From Clostridia bacterium (GTDB lineage: Bacteria; Bacillota; Clostridia; Oscillospirales; Acutalibacteraceae): a stretch of 64,000 nt of DNA. The notes under the pieces were generated by a model that ran no database searches, was not told the origin of the DNA, and saw only the letters and a list, made by a program, of their open reading frames with translations. How positions within the stretch are numbered: position 1 is the first letter of the stretch; each line of letters begins with the position of its first letter. The translations under genes were made by a program, and so were the position numbers. Below, in pieces: positions 59,665 to 64,000 of this stretch. Where the stretch lies: assembly GCA_017626295.1 (NCBI GenBank), contig JAGAJB010000005.1, positions 28,326 to 92,325 of the forward strand. The letters are read 5' to 3'.

Positions 59665-60957
59665 TTATATCTTTTCTCTTTTACGAAAGCACAAAACCAT
59701 ACCGGTACCTGTTATAATTACAGAAATTACTGAGCCAATTAAAATATATGAAGGTAAGTTGTTTCTCGCTTTATACCAATCGATTTTTGCTTTTGTAGTA
59801 GTTATAGTTAATTTACTGTCATTGAAGGAGATTGTATTTGTATCTGTTAAACGCAACTCTTCGTATATGTTTCGTTCTATTACCCAATTTTCTGTGAATT
59901 GGTTTAATTCTTCAGAAGTTTGAAAAATTTTGTGTGTTTTTTTGCCTTCTGTTACATCAATAATATATATTGTGCCATTTTCTTCTGAAGTTTCTATATT
60001 TATTTTTCGAACCTCAATTTGAGGGATTGGGCTTATATAACCCATACTGCAATAATATAAGTCTTTTCCGTTCAAAATATGGTCTTTTATCTTGTAATAA
60101 TCAGTTTCAGGACGAAAAGCGTCAGCAAACGAAAGCTTTATAGGTTGTTTATCATATTTATATTGTTCTGCAAATGGTGTAACGCAACAAAGTAAAAATG
60201 TAGTGAAAACTAAACATACAACTACTTTTATAATAATATTTCTGAATGAAATATACTTTTCATCTATTTTATTTGCCAACGAGAGTTTCTTAGTTAAAAG
60301 GGCATATAAGAAAAATGAAAGTGTTAAAAGCACCAATATTATAATGCCGGATACAAAGAAGGGATCAAAGGGCCATACCAAGCACAGCACAACAATTATC
60401 AGAGGAATTACTGCCATTGGGAAAAAGGCAATCAAATATCTTCGTATTTTCTTTTTGCTGTTTGTTATTAAATCAGCATCAATTGATATATCCGCTTGTT
60501 TTAAAATATATTTATAATTTTTTAAAGCAACAGTTTCAGTGATAAGCGCCGCACCAACCAATAAAACAGGGAGCGTCATTCCTATAAAATATTCATATAA
60601 AAGTGGTGCAATAAATGATGCCACACCGCAAAGAATCAAAGAAACAATAGTTAGCATTGAATATTTATTTGTTGCAGAGTTAAATAAATATAGTGCCTGT
60701 TTTTCTGCTTTTGGATTTTGCTTTTCGTTATCTGTGTTCTCTTTATGAATTCTTTCGCCACGTAATAGTTCGTCTACGGTAACAGAGTATATTTCTGCTA
60801 TTGCGGGAAGCATGGTTATTTCCGGATAACCATCGTCACATTCCCATTTGCTGACGGTTTTATTGGATATGTTTAATTTATCAGCAACTTGTTGTTGTGT
60901 TAATCCGTTGGCTTTTCTCAATGCAGCCATAAATGAACCCATTGTTTTCTTTTCCAT
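59665..60957 (-). CDS. XRE-family regulator anchored in the membrane
   Basis: A 430-residue protein. Residues ~8-62 are a helix-turn-helix (LRKANGLTQQQVADKLNISNKTVSKWECDDGYPEITMLPAIAEIYSVTVDELL). After a charged linker come two segments (~98-145), then about two (~170-215), then one (~240-260), and an external soluble domain (FADAFRPETDYYKIKDHILNGKDLYYCSMGYIS... ENGTIYIIDVTEG) and a final segment near the C-terminus (~405-425). It would act as a one-component membrane-bound regulator. The target and signal are not evident. It is flanked by no obvious partner. Confidence 0.8.
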   Translation of the reverse strand: MEKKTMGSFMAALRKANGLTQQQVADKLNISNKTVSKWECDDGYPEITMLPAIAEIYSVTVDELLRGERIHKENTDNEKQNPKAEKQALYLFNSATNKYSMLTIVSLILCGVASFIAPLLYEYFIGMTLPVLLVGAALITETVALKNYKYILKQADISIDADLITNSKKKIRRYLIAFFPMAVIPLIIVVLCLVWPFDPFFVSGIIILVLLTLSFFLYALLTKKLSLANKIDEKYISFRNIIIKVVVCLVFTTFLLCCVTPFAEQYKYDKQPIKLSFADAFRPETDYYKIKDHILNGKDLYYCSMGYISPIPQIEVRKINIETSEENGTIYIIDVTEGKKTHKIFQTSEELNQFTENWVIERNIYEELRLTDTNTISFNDSKLTITTTKAKIDWYKARNNLPSYILIGSVISVIITGTGMVLCFRKREKI

Positions 60958-61125
60958 AAAACCTCTCCTTTCGGTTTTATTCTCGTATAAACAGAGGTTG
61001 ATTTCAACATCTTAGTAGTGGATTTTGTCTGCGCTCAGTAGATTTTTAGTTTTTTAAAATTTTATCATAGAAATTTAAACTTGTAAATGTAGTAAATATG
61101 TAAGGCAACACCTTTATGTTACCAA

Positions 61126-61154
61126 TAGACAGTTTTTTTGTTTTATGTTATACT
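61126..61154 (+). promoter_or_regulatory. Promoter of the TPR / DUF4037 / EamA operon
   Basis: TAGACA (61126-61131), a 17-base spacer and TATACT (61149-61154). AAGGAG then precedes the TPR ATG. Confidence 0.5.
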
Positions 61155-61185
61155 TTAGAAGACATCATTTTATAAGGAGCCGAAA

Positions 61186-61941
61186 ATGAAAAACGGAAGT
61201 ATTTCAGCCGAGAGAGTGCTAAGTAAATTAGATGAGTTTTTATATAAAAATGACTATAGTTCCGCTGAAAGACATCTTTTGTATTGGCTTTCGGAAGCAC
61301 GGAATAATAAAGACTGTAAAACCGAAATTCTCGTAAGAAACGAATTGATGGGGCTATACCGCAAACTCGGTAAAAAAGAACAGGCGCTTGATACGGTAAG
61401 TGCAGTTTTAAGAAAGATAGAAGAAATGAATCTTCAAAATCAAGTGGGCTCTGCCACCACATATCTGAACTGTGCCACGGTTTATAAGGCTTTCGGTATG
61501 GCAGATAAAGCAGTACCTTTGTTTGAAAAGGCGAGGGCTATCTATGACAAAGAACTTGCCCCAAACGATGACAGATTTGGTGGATTATATAATAATATGG
61601 CTCTGGCTCTTATGGATTTGAAAAGGTTTAAAGAAGCAAATGAACTTTACGAAAAAGCAATATCTGTTATGAAAAATAAACCTAACGGTGCGCTTGAGGT
61701 GGCAATTACACTTTTAAATATGGCAAATGCAGCTGAATATGAGTTCGGACTTTCAGAAGCAGATGAGAAGATTTCCGACTGTTTGAAAAAAGCGGAAGAA
61801 CTTTTGGATAACTTCCCTAAGAAAGACGGATATTATGCTTTCGTTTGCGAAAAATGTGCATCTGTTTTCGGGTATTACGGACATTTTTTCTACGAAAGCG
61901 AACTTAAGGAACGTGCGAGGAGAATTTATGAAGGGAATTGA
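61186..61941 (+). CDS. Tetratricopeptide-repeat protein
   Basis: A 251-residue all-helical cytoplasmic protein with at least four TPR-type units: NDYSSAERHLLYWLSEARNNKD, RKLGKKEQALDTVSAVLRKIEE, KAFGMADKAVPLFEKARAIYDKEL and LMDLKRFKEANELYEKAISVMKNK. It has no enzymatic motif and may be a scaffold. Its stop overlaps the next gene by 14 bases, so the DUF4037 protein is translationally coupled to it. This pairing is seen in other Clostridia, which suggests the TPR protein presents a substrate or partner to the DUF4037 enzyme. Confidence 0.85.
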   Translation: MKNGSISAERVLSKLDEFLYKNDYSSAERHLLYWLSEARNNKDCKTEILVRNELMGLYRKLGKKEQALDTVSAVLRKIEEMNLQNQVGSATTYLNCATVYKAFGMADKAVPLFEKARAIYDKELAPNDDRFGGLYNNMALALMDLKRFKEANELYEKAISVMKNKPNGALEVAITLLNMANAAEYEFGLSEADEKISDCLKKAEELLDNFPKKDGYYAFVCEKCASVFGYYGHFFYESELKERARRIYEGN

Positions 61942-62869
61942 ACTTTCTGAAAAATTTTATCTGGAATTCGGTGCCCCTATGCTGCATCAGAATTTTTCGG
62001 AAATTGAGAATTTAATCGCCGTAGGTCTTGCGGGTAGCGGGTCGGAATGTTTTGGCTATGATGATGAAATTTCAAGGGACCACGATTTTGAGCCGGGATT
62101 TTGTTTGTTTTTACCTGATGAAGATATAATAGACAGTCAAACGGCTTTTGCGTTGGAACGTGCATATTCCAAATTACCGAAAGAGTTTATGGGTTTTAAA
62201 AGAAATTCCCTTAACCCCGTGGGCGGTAATCGGCACGGAGTTATACGAATTGCAGAGTTTTTTAAGGAGAAAACAGGCAACGCGGACGGTAATCTTTCAC
62301 TGAAAGATTGGTTTTTTATTCCCGAACAATCTCTTTTGGAAGCGACGAACGGAAAGGTTTTTCGTGATGATTCGGGTAAATTTACTGCTATACGTGAAAA
62401 ACTTGCATATATGCCCGAAGAGGTAAGGCTAAAGAAACTTGCAGGCAATCTTTTGGTTATGGGGCAGGCAGGGCAATATAATTATAAACGCTGTGTTTTG
62501 AGGGGCGAAACTGCTGCAGCACAACTGGCTCTGACTGAATTTGTTAAGAGTGCGTTGAATGCGGTATTCCTCATTAACAAAAAATATATTCCTTATTATA
62601 AATGGAGTTTTCGCGCCCTCAAGGATTTGAACACTCTTTCGCATCTTTACGAACCTTTGGAGTATCTTATTTCAAGCGGTAACGAAAAAGAAGAAGCGTT
62701 AAAGAAAGAAGAAGTAATCGAACGAGTTTGCTCAGATATAACAGGTGAACTTAAAAATCAGCAACTTACACAGTTTACAGGAACACAAACGGAAGGCCAC
62801 GCCTATGCCGTCAATAACAAAATAGAAAACGGTGAAATACGAAATCTGCATATTTTATATGGGGTTTAA
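61928..62869 (+). CDS. DUF4037 protein, nucleotidyltransferase-like
   Basis: A 313-residue protein. Its N-terminus EKFYLEFGAPML leads to IAVGLAGSGSECFGYDDEISRDHDFEPGF, which has the G-S then D-x-D form of minimal nucleotidyltransferases (Gly-Ser-x-x, Asp-His-Asp). The rest is helical with QYNYKRCVLRGETAAAQLALTEFVKSALNAVFLINKKYIPYYKWSFRALKDL. ATG 61928 follows AGGAGAATT inside the TPR gene. An upstream in-frame ATG at 61835 lies deep in that gene. The substrate is unknown. EamA follows without a gap. Confidence 0.8.
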   Translation: MKGIELSEKFYLEFGAPMLHQNFSEIENLIAVGLAGSGSECFGYDDEISRDHDFEPGFCLFLPDEDIIDSQTAFALERAYSKLPKEFMGFKRNSLNPVGGNRHGVIRIAEFFKEKTGNADGNLSLKDWFFIPEQSLLEATNGKVFRDDSGKFTAIREKLAYMPEEVRLKKLAGNLLVMGQAGQYNYKRCVLRGETAAAQLALTEFVKSALNAVFLINKKYIPYYKWSFRALKDLNTLSHLYEPLEYLISSGNEKEEALKKEEVIERVCSDITGELKNQQLTQFTGTQTEGHAYAVNNKIENGEIRNLHILYGV

Positions 62870-62870
62870 A

Positions 62871-63737
62871 GTGAAAGAAAAATTATCAATGATTTTATCT
62901 ATGGTAATATTCGGTACTATAGGTATATTTGTAGAATATATTGCAATGCCAACAGGGTTTATTGCATCAGTGCGCGGTATTGTAGGTGCGTTAGTTATTC
63001 TGGCTGTAATGTTTTTTACCCGACACAAGCCGGATTTTGAAAAAGTCACAAAGAAACTACCTGTATTATTGGCATCAGGTGTGGCAATCGGATTTAATTG
63101 GATATTACTTTTCGAAGCCTATCGTCACACGGGGATACCCGTTGCAACGGTGTGTTATTACACTGCACCAATATTTGTTATCGTCGCAACACCGTTTATA
63201 TTTAAAGAAAAATTAAATCACAAGCAGATAGTTTGCATAGGTGTTGCTTTTTTGGGTGTTGTTGCAGTTTCCGGTGTGTTACAGTCTAACGGTTCAAAAA
63301 TTGTTGGTGTGTTACTGGGTTTGGGTGCCGCATTGCTTTATGCGTCGGTTATGATAATGAATAAATTTATGGGCGATGTAGACTCTTATGAAAGAACGGT
63401 AATTCAACTTGGTACGGCAGGGATAATAGTTTTACCGTACGCGTTACTCACAGGCGGAGATATAGTATTCAATACTAAATCTGCACTTCTCCTTTTAGTT
63501 GTGGGTGTGGTGCATACAGGTTTTGCGTATCTTCTTTATTTCGGAGCGATAAAAAAACTTAAGAGTCAAACTGTTGCAATTTTAAGTTATATTGACCCCG
63601 CTTCAGCAATTATTTTATCGTCTGTTGTTTTTATGCAGTTGCCCACATTATACGAATTTGTAGGTGTGGTACTTATAATGGCAGCAGCAATTTTAAGCGA
63701 AAGCAGAAAAAAGGAAAAAGCAGAATTGAATACATAA
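62871..63737 (+). CDS. EamA-family (DMT superfamily) transporter
   Basis: A ~288-residue membrane protein with ten segments in two EamA repeats. Repeat 1 has FGTIGIFVEYIAMPTGFIASVRGIVGALV; repeat 2 has LGLGAALLYASVMIMNKFMGDVDSY, and the signature YLLYFGAIKKLKSQTVAILSYIDPASAIILS. Such carriers export metabolites or amino acids. GTG 62871 immediately follows the DUF4037 stop with GGGG before it; an ATG at 62859 would overlap that gene. The C-terminus ends in a short charged tail. Confidence 0.85.
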   Translation: MKEKLSMILSMVIFGTIGIFVEYIAMPTGFIASVRGIVGALVILAVMFFTRHKPDFEKVTKKLPVLLASGVAIGFNWILLFEAYRHTGIPVATVCYYTAPIFVIVATPFIFKEKLNHKQIVCIGVAFLGVVAVSGVLQSNGSKIVGVLLGLGAALLYASVMIMNKFMGDVDSYERTVIQLGTAGIIVLPYALLTGGDIVFNTKSALLLLVVGVVHTGFAYLLYFGAIKKLKSQTVAILSYIDPASAIILSSVVFMQLPTLYEFVGVVLIMAAAILSESRKKEKAELNT

Positions 63738-63799
63738 AAATGGTATAATAAACTTAAGGAACTTGAAATTAACAGAAAACATATATTCAGGAGAGCAAA

Positions 63800-64000
63800 A
63801 TGAACATTACAGGCGCGATATTTGATTTTGACGGAACTCTTTTTGATTCCATGCATGTTTGGAAAGGGTATAAAGATAATTTCTTTAATTATCTGGGTAT
63901 AGAATTAACAGAAGAGGACAAGGACGCGTTTAAAGGACTTTTTCTTAGGGAAACTTTTCTTCTTGCCATAGATAGATTTAATCTGAAATATACCTACGAA
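63800..64000 (+). CDS. HAD-superfamily hydrolase, N-terminal part (runs off the window)
   Basis: Sixty-seven codons remain. The nucleophile motif is FDFDGTLFDS near residue 9 (Asp-x-Asp), followed by MHVWKGYKDNFFNYLGIELTEEDKDAFKGLFL, the start of a helical cap. This is the phosphoglycolate/beta-phosphoglucomutase-like branch by pattern. Preceded by CAGGAGAGC. The substrate cannot be told from this fragment. Confidence 0.85.
   Translation, partial: MNITGAIFDFDGTLFDSMHVWKGYKDNFFNYLGIELTEEDKDAFKGLFLRETFLLAIDRFNLKYTYE

Overview
This window looks like a chromosomal segment of an anaerobic, low-GC Firmicute of class Clostridia, probably an uncultured gut Oscillospiraceae/Ruminococcaceae-type bacterium. 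That is inferred from family content: a eukaryotic-type IleRS under a T-box, Firmicutes-type GalT, FeoA/FeoB with a small Cys-rich partner, a membrane pyrophosphatase, a DUF4358/MBOAT/DHHW trio, and strong sigma-A promoters and AGGAGG ribosome sites. No rRNA, tRNA, phage, insertion sequence or CRISPR array was recognised.

Layout. 1-6.2 kb: 5' part of prfB (minus), then ileS behind a full T-box leader and glmS. 6.2-11.9 kb: an ECF transporter S component, then a GDPD / GH35 beta-galactosidase / GPH transporter operon. 11.9-15.3 kb: a two-component system flanked by two paralogous small membrane proteins, then nadE. 15.4-27.4 kb: a galactoside/arabinoside block (galT, GH36, NSS transporter, TPM/LemA pair, GH4, a Na+/solute symporter, SGNH esterase, GH127). 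27.4-35.5 kb: sigma factor with an anti-sigma-like partner, Rieske oxidoreductase, membrane pyrophosphatase, ADP-ribosylglycohydrolase, and a secreted unknown. 35.6-38.2 kb: a feo locus with three copies of one palindromic operator. 38.2-44 kb: acetyltransferase, MFS, citrate synthase, Cu/Zn superoxide dismutase-like protein, tandem flavodoxin-fold protein. 44-45.2 kb: a 1.2 kb gene-free stretch holding a duplicated bidirectional small-RNA/micro-ORF module. 45.2-51 kb: metallophosphoesterase, GH43-like, MFS, second GH36, HD protein. 51-64 kb: exonuclease III, DUF3892, a gene broken by one in-frame stop, serine hydrolase, the surface acetylation trio, flavin reductase, membrane-anchored XRE regulator, TPR/DUF4037 pair, EamA and a partial HAD hydrolase.

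Taken together, the cell seems to live on plant or host galactosides and arabinosides. GH35, GH36 and GH4 release galactose, GalT feeds it to the Leloir pathway, GH127 releases arabinose, and MFS, GPH and Na+-coupled carriers import substrates. The membrane pyrophosphatase could supply the ion gradient those symporters use.

The strongest candidate for something undescribed is the 44.0-45.2 kb region. Two diverged copies of a divergent-promoter block each encode a minus-strand transcript that starts with a 3-codon ORF, carries near its end a conserved 9-residue ORF (MLD[IT]K[SI]EQK), and ends in a hairpin whose stem covaries around a conserved loop. All start choices, promoters and terminators were read by eye; no similarity search or folding program was run.
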